The notes: generated by a model not told the origin, from the sequence alone. A DNA stretch of 64,000 nt from Sphaerochaeta halotolerans (GCF_003429665.1 NZ_QUWK01000009.1:62001-126000); one strand, 5' to 3'; counted from the first letter of the stretch, positions 16,165 to 24,925 are shown. Made by a program: numbers and translations.

Positions 16165-16673
16165 AGCCAGGTCCTCCCCAGTGCATGTTCAAGTTTTGTC
16201 TTGACTGCCTCTCCGGCCGCTTTTGTGTGGGTAGTGGTGCAGAGCAGCCAGTGGACGGTCAAGTGGTCATCATTGAGGTCGAGGGTCATGGTTCCTGGGG
16301 TGAAGGTAATGGCATCTGCCAGTACCGTCCTTGCAAGATCACTACGAAGATGGGTCCTGAAGTGTACAATCCTTGGATTGGTATTTCCCGTAATGATGGC
16401 TTTCACCACATGAAAGCTCGATTGATACAATGAAAGGACCATGAGAAACAGGAATCTAAGCAAAGCCCAGAGGTGTGGTATGAAGAAGCGGAGGTTTGCC
16501 TCGTGTTCAGGAAGGAAGATGTGGTAGGTTAGGGAGGCTGTCAGCAATGAAGCTGCAAGCCCAAAGAGCAGGCTGAAAAGGCCTAAGTCAGAGGTGAACA
16601 GGACCCAGACGAAGTACAAAAATAGGGTGGTCAACACAAAGCGCAAGATCGCCCAGACTCGTCTACTGTTCAT
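16161..16673 (-). CDS. mrpE: Mrp antiporter subunit E
   Basis: 170 residues. Two N-terminal helices are followed by a cytoplasmic domain with NPRIVHFRTHLRSDLARTVL and ADAITFTPGTMTLDLNDDHL, the conserved MrpE core. Subunit of the multi-protein Na+/H+ antiporter; corresponds to MbhA. Starts immediately after the stop of the EIIA-like gene (TAAATG). Confidence 0.92.
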   Translation of the reverse strand: MNSRRVWAILRFVLTTLFLYFVWVLFTSDLGLFSLLFGLAASLLTASLTYHIFLPEHEANLRFFIPHLWALLRFLFLMVLSLYQSSFHVVKAIITGNTNPRIVHFRTHLRSDLARTVLADAITFTPGTMTLDLNDDHLTVHWLLCTTTHTKAAGEAVKTKLEHALGRTWL

Positions 16674-17129
16674 TTAATCCTCCTGGCGAATAATCCTTTC
16701 CAAGAAAGCCTTGCTGGTTTCTGCATGCAACAAGTCACTACGTAGAGCTTCATTGTGCAGGAGACGGGCAAGCCTGCTGAGAATCTTCAGGTGAAAACTC
16801 GCACTGCTCTGTGGCCCAACCAAGAGAAAGACCAAGCGTACTTTTTTCCCATCAATCGCATTCAGGTCCAAGGGTGGGTCAAGGCGCATTGCCGCCATCA
16901 GGGTTCTTCGCATTGAAGGACAGCGTGCATGGGTAATGGCGCACGCTTCCCCCATACAGGTGGTATGGAACCCCCCATCGATGACGTTCTGCATCAGGTG
17001 TTGGGGTGCAATGTCCGGATGAGTACTACTCAGCTGTTCGGTCAATGTCCTGATGACGGTCTCGATTGAGTGTTCATTTATATCGAGTAAGATACACGAC
17101 TCGTCCAACAGTTTGCTTATTCCTTCCAT
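16674..17129 (-). CDS. PTS EIIA / PtsN-like regulatory protein
   Basis: 151 residues, one fructose/nitrogen-type EIIA domain: LLDESCILLDIN near the N terminus, then GEACAITHARCP, where His67 aligns with the phosphorylated histidine of PtsN, and VFLLVGPQSSASFHLKILSR. PtsN-type proteins act as phosphorylation-dependent regulators, in several bacteria of K+ transport. Lying directly before mrpE in an ion-antiporter operon, it probably controls antiporter activity; this is inference. The ATG at 17129 is chosen because the longer reading runs back into the neighbouring gene. Confidence 0.82.
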   Translation of the reverse strand: MEGISKLLDESCILLDINEHSIETVIRTLTEQLSSTHPDIAPQHLMQNVIDGGFHTTCMGEACAITHARCPSMRRTLMAAMRLDPPLDLNAIDGKKVRLVFLLVGPQSSASFHLKILSRLARLLHNEALRSDLLHAETSKAFLERIIRQED

Positions 17130-17131
17130 GA

Positions 17132-17479
17132 TTACACCTCTTCCGCTTCCCCTACCAGACCAGCTGCCCAATCCACTGGCAGCGTGAACATGATTCCGGT
17201 TCCGGGGTTATCCAGACTTCCTACAATTTTCTCTACCAGTTTCTTTGCTTGCTGAACCACTTCTTCGTTGTGTACAACTGAAAAAATTGTCTTGTTGTAG
17301 GGTTTGTTGCCTTTCATGAAGTCCTTGAATCCTTCAAAAAGGGGGACCTCATAGGTTAGGAATCGTCCCATCCCCTCACTGTCGAGGATGGTGGAACCGG
17401 TGATGCCCGCCTCTACATAGGCTTCCATGACCTCTTCCAGAAACGCTTCGTTGTTCAAGACGAAAACCAGTAGTTTCAT
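17132..17479 (-). CDS. PII-like (GlnB-fold) protein heading the Mrp operon
   Basis: 115 residues with a ferredoxin-like PII-type fold pattern: MKLLVFVLNNEAFLEEVMEA, a glycine turn AGITGSTILDSEGMGRFLT, and the C-terminal PGTGIMFTLPVDWAAGL. It lacks the T-loop Tyr of GlnB/GlnK, so it is a PII-like rather than nitrogen-control protein. Such proteins bind small nucleotides and regulate transporters next to them. First gene of the PII-EIIA-Mrp operon, with GGAAGG upstream. A second protein of the same kind is encoded at 56188-56508. Confidence 0.72.
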   Translation of the reverse strand: MKLLVFVLNNEAFLEEVMEAYVEAGITGSTILDSEGMGRFLTYEVPLFEGFKDFMKGNKPYNKTIFSVVHNEEVVQQAKKLVEKIVGSLDNPGTGIMFTLPVDWAAGLVGEAEEV

Positions 17480-17509
17480 TGAATCCTTCCTGCATCAAGG
17501 GATATATGG

Positions 17510-17539
17510 ATGGTACCATGGAGAGATGGCACAGGTCAA
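17510..17539 (-). promoter_or_regulatory. Probable promoter of PII-EIIA-mrp operon
   Basis: Minus strand TTGACC (17539-17534), 18 bases, TACCAT (17515-17510), about 30 bases before the first ATG. Confidence 0.45.
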
Positions 17540-17629
17540 ACGTAATCAGTATGCATAGATTTTGAATATTCATGCAGTTTACGTGGTTTGGTATTGACAG
17601 ATACCACGAGAGAACGGTAAGGTTTTTTC

Positions 17630-17686
17630 ATGAAAACGAATCAGAGCTGTGTCCATCACCATCATCTCTTGTGTAACCGACCGTAG
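17630..17686 (+). CDS. hisL: Histidine operon leader peptide
   Basis: An 18-codon reading frame, ATG at 17630 to TAG at 17684-17686, encoding MKTNQSCVHHHHLLCNRP. Four consecutive histidine codons (CAT CAC CAT CAT, 17654-17665) just upstream of a terminator and hisG are the signature of ribosome-mediated his attenuation. Stalling for lack of charged tRNA-His would favour the antiterminator fold. AAGG lies nine bases upstream of the ATG. The peptide itself has no other role. A TTGACA at 17594-17599 lies inside a GGTAT/ATACC inverted repeat, but no good -10 at the right distance was found, so the promoter is unresolved. Confidence 0.9.
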   Translation: MKTNQSCVHHHHLLCNRP

Positions 17687-17716
17687 GCAGGTGGGCTCTG
17701 GACCTCTCTATACAGA

Positions 17717-17743
17717 CCTCCGCATGTCGCGGGGGCTTTTTTT
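17717..17743 (+). terminator. his operon attenuator (leader terminator)
   Basis: CCTCCGC-ATGTC-GCGGGGG, a 7-bp stem with one T-G pair, then C and seven T. It lies 30 bases after the hisL stop and 22 bases before hisG. The upstream CAGGTGGG / GGACCTC segments could form the competing structure, but I could not settle the alternative pairing by eye. Confidence 0.85.
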
Positions 17744-17764
17744 ATCCCCAGGAAGGAGAAAATC

Positions 17765-18628
17765 ATGGCTGAAGTAGTACGAATTGCAATCCAAAAGAGC
17801 GGAAGGCTGAGCGAGAAATCTCTGCAGATCATCAAGAACTGTGGAATCAAGTTCGGCAGTGATGCACGTGTCCTGAAGGAGGAAGCTTCCAACTTTCCCT
17901 TGGAGTTTCTCTATGTGAGAGATGACGATATCCCCTCATATGTTCGCGATGGAATCGCCGATGTTGGGATTGTTGGAAGAAATGAGTATGATGAACAGGC
18001 CATCGACTTGGAAGTGCTGCGGGACCTAGGCTTTGCCAAGTGCCGGCTTAGCATTGCAGTCCCCAATGATTTCGTCTACCAGGGGCTCTCTTCTCTGGAA
18101 GGAAAGCGAATTGCAACCAGCTACCCAAACATCCTGGGTGGAATCCTGAAAGCGAGAGGGGTTTCGGCAAGCTTTGTCCAGGTCTCCGGGTCTGTGGAAA
18201 TAACTCCTGCTGTTGGGATTGCTGATGCCATTTGTGATCTGGTTTCTACCGGAGCAACCTTGGCGATGAACGGGCTGAGGGAAGTGGAAAGTCTCTATAC
18301 ATCCACTGCTGTCATGATCGGGCGCAAGCAGATGGCTAGTGTTGCAAAACAACGCATTCTTGACCGTCTGATGCTTCGTCTTGATGCGGTCATGAAGGCC
18401 TCTTCCTATAAGTACATCATGTTTAACCTTCCCCAGGAGCATCTGGAGCAGGTGGCTCACATCATCGGTGGTATGAAGAGTCCTACTGTCACTCCACTGA
18501 TGGAAAAGGGGTGGGTCTCTGTACAAACCGTTGTGGCAGAGGATACCTTTTGGGAGGACTTTGAACAGCTCAAGGCCCTTGGTGCACAGGGGATACTCGT
18601 AACCCCGATAGAGAAGATGACGGAATAG
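17765..18628 (+). CDS. hisG: ATP phosphoribosyltransferase, long form
   Basis: 287 residues. First enzyme of histidine synthesis: joins ATP and PRPP to phosphoribosyl-ATP. It opens VRIAIQKSGRLSEKSL, with GIADVGIVGRNEYDE at about 61-75 and the PRPP-loop segment DAICDLVSTGATLAMNGL near 157-174. The C-terminal ~75 residues (KYIMFNLPQEHLEQVAHIIG onward) are the ACT-like HisG regulatory domain, so this is the self-sufficient long form that needs no HisZ and is feedback-inhibited by histidine. AAGGAG precedes the ATG. First structural gene after the attenuator. Confidence 0.96.
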   Translation: MAEVVRIAIQKSGRLSEKSLQIIKNCGIKFGSDARVLKEEASNFPLEFLYVRDDDIPSYVRDGIADVGIVGRNEYDEQAIDLEVLRDLGFAKCRLSIAVPNDFVYQGLSSLEGKRIATSYPNILGGILKARGVSASFVQVSGSVEITPAVGIADAICDLVSTGATLAMNGLREVESLYTSTAVMIGRKQMASVAKQRILDRLMLRLDAVMKASSYKYIMFNLPQEHLEQVAHIIGGMKSPTVTPLMEKGWVSVQTVVAEDTFWEDFEQLKALGAQGILVTPIEKMTE

Positions 18629-18636
18629 GAGGAATC

Positions 18637-19950
18637 ATGGCCTTTCTAGAGCGGTATGATAATCCACCGGATGAGCAGTTATCTCCATTGCTTGCTCGGA
18701 ATCTGGGTACAACGCAGTCGGTGAGTAAGCAGGTTTCCGCTATCCTTGATGCGGTGAAAGGGGAAGGAGATGATGCCCTCTATCGCTATGCCTCTGAGTT
18801 CGATGGAGTGAATCTTTCATCTCTCGCTGTATCCCCTGAGGAAAAGAAAGCAGCAGGGGCACACGTGGATGATTCACTGAAGCAGGCGCTCAGCCAGGCC
18901 TATGCACATATTCATAGGTTCCATGCAGCACAAATGCCTACTGGCGAGCAGGTAGCGGTTGCTCCAGGTATTTCTCTGTCCAGGAAGGTAGTCCCCCTGA
19001 GTCGGGTTGGACTCTATATCCCTGGCGGTACAGCCCCGCTGTTCTCCACTGTCTTGATGTTGGCAATCCCAGCCTTGGTTGCGGGGTGTCCAGAGGTGGT
19101 CCTCTGTACCCCTCCAGGAAAACAGGGAAGGATTCACCCTGCCATTCTCTATGCGGCAGATTTGTGTAACGTGCAGGAAATTTATGCGGTGGGGGGAGCC
19201 CAGGCAATTGCTGCCATGGCATATGGGACACAGTCCATCAAAGCCGTGGACAAGATATTCGGCCCAGGGAACCGGTATGTGACTGAGGCCAAGGTGCAGG
19301 TAAGTAGTACTACGTGTGCCATCGATATGCCAGCAGGTCCCAGTGAAGTGATGGTGGTTGCCTCTCCTTCTTCCAATCCAGCCTTTGTGGCAAGTGACTT
19401 GCTCAGTCAGGCGGAGCATGGAAAAGACAGTCAGGCGATGCTTGTTGTGCAGGGAGAAAAAACAGAAGGGAATGATTTTATTGATCATGTGGAAGCGGCG
19501 ATAGCGAAGCAACTCACCAGCCTAGGGAGAACAGAGTTTCTCACGTTGAGTCTTGCCAGTTCCAGGGCTTTCTTGGTACCTGATCTCGATTCCACTGCAC
19601 ACATTGTCAATGCATATGCCCCTGAGCACCTGATCATTGATTTGGGAGCCGCAGAGGATGATGCATTGCTGGAGAAGGTGGTCAATGCTGGGTCGGTCTT
19701 CTTGGGGCCCTACTCCTGTGAGAGTGCAGGGGATTATGCCAGTGGCACCAACCATACCCTTCCTACCAATGGATGGGCGCGCTCGTACAGCGGGGTGAGT
19801 ACTGATTCGTTCATCAAGAAAATAACAGTGCAGAAACTCAGCAAGGAGGGGCTTTCCTCCCTTGCACCAACCCTGCTTTGTATGGCAGAACAGGAACAGT
19901 TGGGTGCCCATCGCAATGCTGTAGCAGTCCGTTTGGGAGGAGAGAGATGA
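18637..19950 (+). CDS. hisD: Histidinol dehydrogenase
   Basis: 437 residues, usual length. Oxidises histidinol to histidine in two NAD+ steps. Visible: VPLSRVGLYIPGGTAPLFST (about 113-132), AVGGAQAIAAMAYGT, DKIFGPGNRYVTEAK and DLLSQAEHGKDSQAML, holding the zinc ligands Gln and His. GGAGG eight bases upstream, eight bases after the hisG stop; its stop overlaps hisC (ATGA). Confidence 0.97.
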   Translation: MAFLERYDNPPDEQLSPLLARNLGTTQSVSKQVSAILDAVKGEGDDALYRYASEFDGVNLSSLAVSPEEKKAAGAHVDDSLKQALSQAYAHIHRFHAAQMPTGEQVAVAPGISLSRKVVPLSRVGLYIPGGTAPLFSTVLMLAIPALVAGCPEVVLCTPPGKQGRIHPAILYAADLCNVQEIYAVGGAQAIAAMAYGTQSIKAVDKIFGPGNRYVTEAKVQVSSTTCAIDMPAGPSEVMVVASPSSNPAFVASDLLSQAEHGKDSQAMLVVQGEKTEGNDFIDHVEAAIAKQLTSLGRTEFLTLSLASSRAFLVPDLDSTAHIVNAYAPEHLIIDLGAAEDDALLEKVVNAGSVFLGPYSCESAGDYASGTNHTLPTNGWARSYSGVSTDSFIKKITVQKLSKEGLSSLAPTLLCMAEQEQLGAHRNAVAVRLGGER

Positions 19951-21017
19951 GAGAGTTGCTGAGAAAGAATATTGCCAACTTAACCCCGTACAGTTGTGCG
20001 CGCAATGATTTCACCGGGGAAGCCCAGGTCTATCTCGATGCAAATGAGAACTGGCAGGATTTTGTCGAGAAGACCAATGCAAACCGCTACCCTGATCCGC
20101 TTTCGGTGGCAGTTCGCAAACAGGTCGAAGCGGTGCTTGGTCTTCCCTTTCCCAAGACCGTACTGGGTAACGGTAGTGATGAGTTGATCGACAACCTGTT
20201 CCGCTGTTTCTGTGAACCAGGAAAGGATTCTGTCTTGCTTATGCCTCCCACCTATGGAGCTTACAAAGTATTTGCAGACATCAATGATGTACGGGTCTCT
20301 ACTGTTTCCTTGACTCCTTCGTTCCAGATTGATTTTCCTGCACTTTCAGAATTCTTGCACCATGAGAAGGAGAACAGAAGCAGGGAAGGAAGGCTCAAGT
20401 TGCTCTTCATCTGCAGCCCAAACAATCCTAGTGGGAATGCTTTTCCCCTTGACGAGGTGAAGCAAATATGTGAGCTCTTTGATGGCATTATCGTGGTTGA
20501 TGAAGCGTACTATGATTTCAGCGAGAAGGAGAGTGCGGTCAAGTTGTTGGACTCCTACCCCAACGTGGTGGTACTGAGGACCCTTTCCAAGTGCTGGGGA
20601 CTTGCTAGTGCCAGAGTTGGTATTGCTGTAGCTCATGAAGAGATTGTGTCGGTTTTTAGAAGCATGAAGTACCCTTATAATATTGGGACTCCAAGCCAAG
20701 AGTTGGCGCTCAAGGCATTGAGCCACGCTAGTGAAGTGGAGAGGGGACTTCGTCTTATCAAGGAAGAGCGGGAACGTTTGGGAGAGGAGTTGAAACCACT
20801 GGCATGTGTACAGACTGTCTTTCCCAGTGATGCAAACTTCTTTTTGGTACGGGTTACCGATGCTCTGGCAATCTACCACTATCTTGCAGGGCTGGGAATC
20901 ATAGTACGGAATCGCAGCAAAGAGCTGCACTGTGAGAACTGCCTGAGGATCACCGTGGGCAGTAGAGAAGAGAATGACAGGCTGTTATCAGCATTATCTG
21001 CATACAAGGAGCGCTAA
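19947..21017 (+). CDS. hisC: Histidinol-phosphate aminotransferase
   Basis: 356 residues, class I/II aminotransferase fold. Makes L-histidinol phosphate from imidazole-acetol phosphate and glutamate. LDANENWQDF near the N terminus is the substrate segment, CSPNNPSGNAF and VDEAYYDFSE bind PLP, and Lys215 in TLSKCWGLASARVG is the Schiff-base lysine. The start is the ATGA overlap with hisD; the longer in-frame ORF runs back inside hisD and is rejected. Confidence 0.95.
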   Translation: MRELLRKNIANLTPYSCARNDFTGEAQVYLDANENWQDFVEKTNANRYPDPLSVAVRKQVEAVLGLPFPKTVLGNGSDELIDNLFRCFCEPGKDSVLLMPPTYGAYKVFADINDVRVSTVSLTPSFQIDFPALSEFLHHEKENRSREGRLKLLFICSPNNPSGNAFPLDEVKQICELFDGIIVVDEAYYDFSEKESAVKLLDSYPNVVVLRTLSKCWGLASARVGIAVAHEEIVSVFRSMKYPYNIGTPSQELALKALSHASEVERGLRLIKEERERLGEELKPLACVQTVFPSDANFFLVRVTDALAIYHYLAGLGIIVRNRSKELHCENCLRITVGSREENDRLLSALSAYKER

Positions 21018-21018
21018 G

Positions 21019-22146
21019 ATGCATAAGCGAGTGCTGTTTTTGGATCGTGATGGAGTCATTGTAGAGGAAATGCAGGTAGATAGTCTTGAGAAGATTCACT
21101 ACATTCCAGGGGTCTTTGGAGCCCTTTCCCGGCTGCGAAAGGATGGGAGCTGGTACTTTGCCATGGTGAGTAATCAGGATGGGGTAGGAACGCCATCATT
21201 TCCCAAGGAAGCTTTTGAAATTCCCCACCAGCGAATCATGGAGACGCTGAGTGGAGAAGGCATTACCTTCGATGCGGAGCATATCGACTATTCGCTTCCC
21301 GAGGACAACTGTCCGGGAAGAAAACCGAAGATCGGTATGCTTAGCGAGTACATGGACGGTAGCTACGACCTGGCACACTCGGTGGTAATCGGGGATCGTC
21401 TTACTGATGTGCAGCTTGCAAAGAACATTGGGTGCAAGGCAATCTGGTTTGCCGATGAGTCGAGAGCAGATGAGCTGGGTGAGGACCTCAAGGAGGTCTG
21501 TATCCTGGTCAGCGACAACTGGGCCTCAATTGCATCCTTCCTGCTGGATGAAAGCCACCTCTCTCCACGTATTGCACGGTTGGAAAGAAAGACCAAAGAG
21601 ACGGAAATCTCACTCAAGCTGAATCTTGATGGAGGGTCCCTTGGGTCTATCCACACCCATATTCCTTTTTTTGACCACATGCTGGAGCAGGTACTTCGCC
21701 ACAGTGGTTGTGACATAGACCTCCATGCACATGGAGATTTGGTGGTGGATGAACACCACAGTGTAGAGGATGTGGGTATCGCCCTGGGGCAAGCCTTCCG
21801 CGAAGCCTTGGGTGATAAACGAGGTATAAGTCGCTACGGGTTTGAGCTCCTTCCTATGGATGATGTGCTTGCCCAGGTAGCTTTGGATTTTTCTGGACGG
21901 CCCTATCTACAGTGGGATGTCTCTTTCAAGCGGGAGTACATCGGTACCTTCCCTACTGAGATGGTTGAACACTTCTTCAAATCCTTCAGCGATAGTGCTG
22001 GATGCACTCTCTCGCTCAAGGTGAGTGAGGGCAACGCCCACCACCAGTGTGAAGCGTTATTCAAGGCTTTTGCACGGGCGATCAAACAAGCCGTGCATCG
22101 TAATCCGTACTCTATGGAACTTCCTACAACAAAGGGGATGCTATGA
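21019..22146 (+). CDS. hisB: Bifunctional histidinol-phosphatase / imidazoleglycerol-phosphate dehydratase
   Basis: 375 residues. Residues 1-~170 are a HAD-type histidinol phosphatase (FLDRDGVIVEE, nucleophile Asp9; VIGDRLTDVQLAKNIG). Residues ~195-375 are the dehydratase with manganese-binding HTHIPFFDHMLEQ, DEHHSVEDVGIALG and EGNAHHQCEALFKAFARA. Fusion of both steps is the enterobacterial/Bacteroidetes arrangement. In the phosphatase loop around 88-101, three of the four zinc ligands of the E. coli enzyme are replaced (Asp90, Ser92 and Gly100 where Cys, His and Cys are expected; Cys98 remains). The start follows the hisC stop by one base. Confidence 0.95.
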   Translation: MHKRVLFLDRDGVIVEEMQVDSLEKIHYIPGVFGALSRLRKDGSWYFAMVSNQDGVGTPSFPKEAFEIPHQRIMETLSGEGITFDAEHIDYSLPEDNCPGRKPKIGMLSEYMDGSYDLAHSVVIGDRLTDVQLAKNIGCKAIWFADESRADELGEDLKEVCILVSDNWASIASFLLDESHLSPRIARLERKTKETEISLKLNLDGGSLGSIHTHIPFFDHMLEQVLRHSGCDIDLHAHGDLVVDEHHSVEDVGIALGQAFREALGDKRGISRYGFELLPMDDVLAQVALDFSGRPYLQWDVSFKREYIGTFPTEMVEHFFKSFSDSAGCTLSLKVSEGNAHHQCEALFKAFARAIKQAVHRNPYSMELPTTKGML

Positions 22147-22736
22147 ACATTGCCATCGTAAAGTATAATGCGGGAAATACACGGTCAGTACTCTGTGCTC
22201 TCCACCGCCTTGGCTATGAGGCAGAGGTTACCGATGACCCCGGACAGTTGGCAAATGCTGACAAGGTACTATTCCCTGGGGTGGGGGAAGCATCCACTGC
22301 AATGGCATATCTGAGGGAGAAAGGGCTGGATATTGTGCTTACAACCCTCAAACAGCCGTTTCTTGGAATATGTCTGGGAATGCAACTGATGTGTGCATCC
22401 AGTGAGGAACATGATACCCAGACACTAGGCATCTTCCCTATTCCAACGCGTAAGTTTTCACTTCCTCCCGAATTTAAGATTCCGCATATGGGATGGAACA
22501 CCCTGCAGTACCAGGATGACCGACTGTTCTCTGGCTTGAAGGGAGAAGCCTGGTGCTATTTCGTGCATAGCTATTATGTCCCCCTCTGTGAGGCGACAAT
22601 TGCAAGCACAGAGTATGGTGGGCAGGTTTTCTCCTCCGTACTGCACAAGGACAATTACTACGGCTGTCAGTTCCATCCTGAGAAGAGTGGGGATGTGGGA
22701 GAGCAATTGCTGAAAACATTCCTAGAGGAGCTATGA
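22143..22736 (+). CDS. hisH: Imidazole glycerol phosphate synthase, glutaminase subunit
   Basis: 197 residues, class I glutamine amidotransferase. Nucleophile Cys77 in FLGICLGMQLM and the His-Glu pair in CQFHPEKSGD near the C terminus form the triad. It supplies ammonia to HisF. ATGA overlaps with hisB upstream and hisA downstream. Confidence 0.96.
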   Translation: MNIAIVKYNAGNTRSVLCALHRLGYEAEVTDDPGQLANADKVLFPGVGEASTAMAYLREKGLDIVLTTLKQPFLGICLGMQLMCASSEEHDTQTLGIFPIPTRKFSLPPEFKIPHMGWNTLQYQDDRLFSGLKGEAWCYFVHSYYVPLCEATIASTEYGGQVFSSVLHKDNYYGCQFHPEKSGDVGEQLLKTFLEEL

Positions 22737-23458
22737 TGCATATCATCCCAGCAATCGATATTATTGAAGGAAAGGCGGTTCGCCTCACCCAAGGGGTGTA
22801 CGAATCGAAGAAAATCTACGCTGGCGATCCTCTTGAACTTGCGAAGCAGTTTGAGGATGCCAACCTTCGCTACTTGCATGTTGTAGATCTTGATGGTGCA
22901 AGAGGGAGAGGTATCGTCAACCTGAATGTCCTTGAGCGTATAGCGAACAATACCAATCTGGTAATCGATTTCGGTGGGGGAATCAAGCGAAGTGCGGATC
23001 TTGAGGCAGCGTTTTCCAGCGGAGCGAGCAAGGTTACCTGTGGTTCGGTTGCAGTAAAGAATCCTTCGCTGTTGATCTCCTGGATTGAAAAGTTCGGCTG
23101 TGATCGATTGATCCTTGGCGCTGATGCGAAGAACGGGATGGTCCAGAGTGCAGGTTGGACTGAAGGGAGTGACCAAGAGGTTGCAGCCTTCATTGACCTC
23201 TATCGTAGCCAGGGACTTAATCAAGTAATCTGTACTGATATCTCCAAGGATGGAATGCTCAGTGGCCCTTCGATTGACCTGTATCGTACACTCCTGAAAG
23301 ATCGAAGTGACCTTCACTTGATTGCCTCAGGAGGTATTACCACTATGCAGGATCTGCGGGACTTACGGGATGCAGGGCTCGCGGGGGCTATCATTGGTAA
23401 GGCTATCTATGAGGGTATGATTACAATCGAAGAGCTTGCAGCCTTCGGGGAGAACTAA
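22736..23458 (+). CDS. hisA: ProFAR isomerase
   Basis: 240 residues, TIM barrel. Isomerises ProFAR to [22 protein letters not shown] holds the first catalytic Asp, [19 protein letters not shown] the second, and DFGGGIKR and ASGGI are phosphate loops. Two tandem ATGs (22733 and 22736) are available; the second keeps five bases to the GAGGAG site and is preferred. Confidence 0.95.
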   Translation: MHIIPAIDIIEGKAVRLTQGVYESKKIYAGDPLELAKQFEDANLRYLHVVDLDGARGRGIVNLNVLERIANNTNLVIDFGGGIKRSADLEAAFSSGASKVTCGSVAVKNPSLLISWIEKFGCDRLILGADAKNGMVQSAGWTEGSDQEVAAFIDLYRSQGLNQVICTDISKDGMLSGPSIDLYRTLLKDRSDLHLIASGGITTMQDLRDLRDAGLAGAIIGKAIYEGMITIEELAAFGEN

Positions 23459-23460
23459 GT

Positions 23461-24237
23461 ATGTTGGCAAAACGAATCATTCCTTGTCTTGATGTCCGTG
23501 ATGGACGGACGGTAAAAGGGGTCAACTTTGTAAACTTGCGTGATGCAGGGGACGCGGTTGAACTCGCCCAAGCCTATAGCCGCTATGGTGCTGATGAGCT
23601 GACGTTTCTTGACATCACTGCAACGGTTGAGAACCGTTCAACATTCCGTTCCTTGGTAAGAAGCATAGCAGACCATATCAGTATTCCCTTCACAGTTGGT
23701 GGTGGCATCAGAAATGAGGCCGATGTGGCGGCTTTGCTTGACAGTGGAGCTGACAAGATTTCCATCAATAGCCAGGCAGTGGCAAGGCCCCAGGCCATCG
23801 ATGAGCTCGCTTTGCACTTTGGCAGCCAATGTGTGGTCTGTGCCATCGATGCAAGAAGGAATCCAGCTTTTGACAATGGAGCTGAGGAAGGCTGGGAGGT
23901 CTATGTCCATGGGGGACGTACAGGAACAGGGTTGGATGTCATCTCTTGGGCGAAGGAGGCATACAGCCGCGGGGCAGGAGAGATCCTTCTTACCAGTATG
24001 GAGCATGACGGGGTGAAGGGTGGTTTTGCTGTTGATCTGACACGCCGGGTGTCTGAAGCCGTCGGCATTCCCGTAATTGCGAGTGGGGGGGCGGGCAAGA
24101 TGGAACATTTCTACGAAGTATTCACTAAGGGAAAAGCTGATGCTGCCTTGGCAGCTTCCATCTTTCATTTTCATGAGATAGATATCCCAGAGTTGAAGAT
24201 TTTTCTTGAACAACATGATATAACTATGCGTAGGTAG
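23461..24237 (+). CDS. hisF: Imidazole glycerol phosphate synthase, cyclase subunit
   Basis: 258 residues, TIM barrel. Uses PRFAR and ammonia from HisH to give IGP and [20 protein letters not shown] carries catalytic Asp11, CAIDARRNP the second catalytic Asp near 130; VGGGIR and [11 protein letters not shown] are phosphate loops. The loop [11 protein letters not shown] has Glu-His where most HisF have Asp-Arg, a conservative change. GGGGAG precedes the ATG, two bases after hisA. Confidence 0.96.
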   Translation: MLAKRIIPCLDVRDGRTVKGVNFVNLRDAGDAVELAQAYSRYGADELTFLDITATVENRSTFRSLVRSIADHISIPFTVGGGIRNEADVAALLDSGADKISINSQAVARPQAIDELALHFGSQCVVCAIDARRNPAFDNGAEEGWEVYVHGGRTGTGLDVISWAKEAYSRGAGEILLTSMEHDGVKGGFAVDLTRRVSEAVGIPVIASGGAGKMEHFYEVFTKGKADAALAASIFHFHEIDIPELKIFLEQHDITMRR

Positions 24238-24256
24238 TAGTAAGGAGATGGATTAT

Positions 24257-24865
24257 ATGGCTCTTGATTTCGAAAAACAGGGGGGATTAGTTCCCGCAAT
24301 CATCCAGGACGCTGTGACAAACAAGGTATTGATGCTCGGATATATGAACGATGAGTCGCTCAAGATTACCCGAGACCGTGGGCTTGTCACCTTCTGGTCC
24401 AGAAGCCGTAACACGCTTTGGACGAAAGGGGAGACGAGCGGAAATTACCTTGAGGTCAGGGAAATCATTGAAGATTGTGACCATGACACGCTCCTAATCA
24501 AGGCAATACCCACCGGACCTGTATGCCACACCGGAAGCGATACCTGTTTTTCTGAGGAAAACAATCCTGAAGAGATTCCTACTTCTGATTTTTTATTCTA
24601 CCTTGAACAAATCATCCATGACCGTCGTGATTTTCCCCAAGAGGGTTCATACACCAACCATCTCTTCAGTAGAGGCATCAATAAGATTGCCCAGAAAGTA
24701 GGGGAAGAGGCTGTTGAGCTCATCATTGAGAGCAAGGATGATAACAAAGACCTGTTCCTTGGAGAGGCCGCCGACCTGCTATATCATTTCCTGGTACTGC
24801 TTACCCAAAAGGACGTACGTTTGGGTGAGGTTGTTGAGGTACTCAAGGGAAGACATAGCAGATAA
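24257..24865 (+). CDS. hisI: Bifunctional PRA-CH / PRA-PH (HisIE)
   Basis: 202 residues. The N-terminal phosphoribosyl-AMP cyclohydrolase has TFWSRSRNTLWTKGETSGN, zinc/Mg site DCDHDTLLIKA and CHTGSDTCF. The C-terminal ~90 residues are the phosphoribosyl-ATP pyrophosphohydrolase (NKIAQKVGEEAVELIIES). They do steps 2 and 3 of the pathway. The ATG at 24257 lies nine bases from AAGGAG; the earlier ATG at 24248 abuts that site and is unlikely. Last gene of the his operon, followed by a terminator. Confidence 0.94.
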   Translation: MALDFEKQGGLVPAIIQDAVTNKVLMLGYMNDESLKITRDRGLVTFWSRSRNTLWTKGETSGNYLEVREIIEDCDHDTLLIKAIPTGPVCHTGSDTCFSEENNPEEIPTSDFLFYLEQIIHDRRDFPQEGSYTNHLFSRGINKIAQKVGEEAVELIIESKDDNKDLFLGEAADLLYHFLVLLTQKDVRLGEVVEVLKGRHSR

Positions 24866-24886
24866 CTCCATCAAAAGAACCAAGTA

Positions 24887-24925
24887 AACCCCCGTCTGTT
24901 CATCGTGAAGCGGGGGTTCTCTGTT
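24887..24925 (+). terminator. Rho-independent terminator of his operon
   Basis: AACCCCCG (24887-24894) pairs perfectly with CGGGGGTT (24911-24918), followed by a short T-rich stretch. Confidence 0.75.

Noticed and set aside
17594-17622. TTGACA as his promoter -35
   Set aside because: At 17 bases the -10 would be GTAAGG and the transcript would start at or past the leader ATG, leaving no room for its ribosome-binding site.
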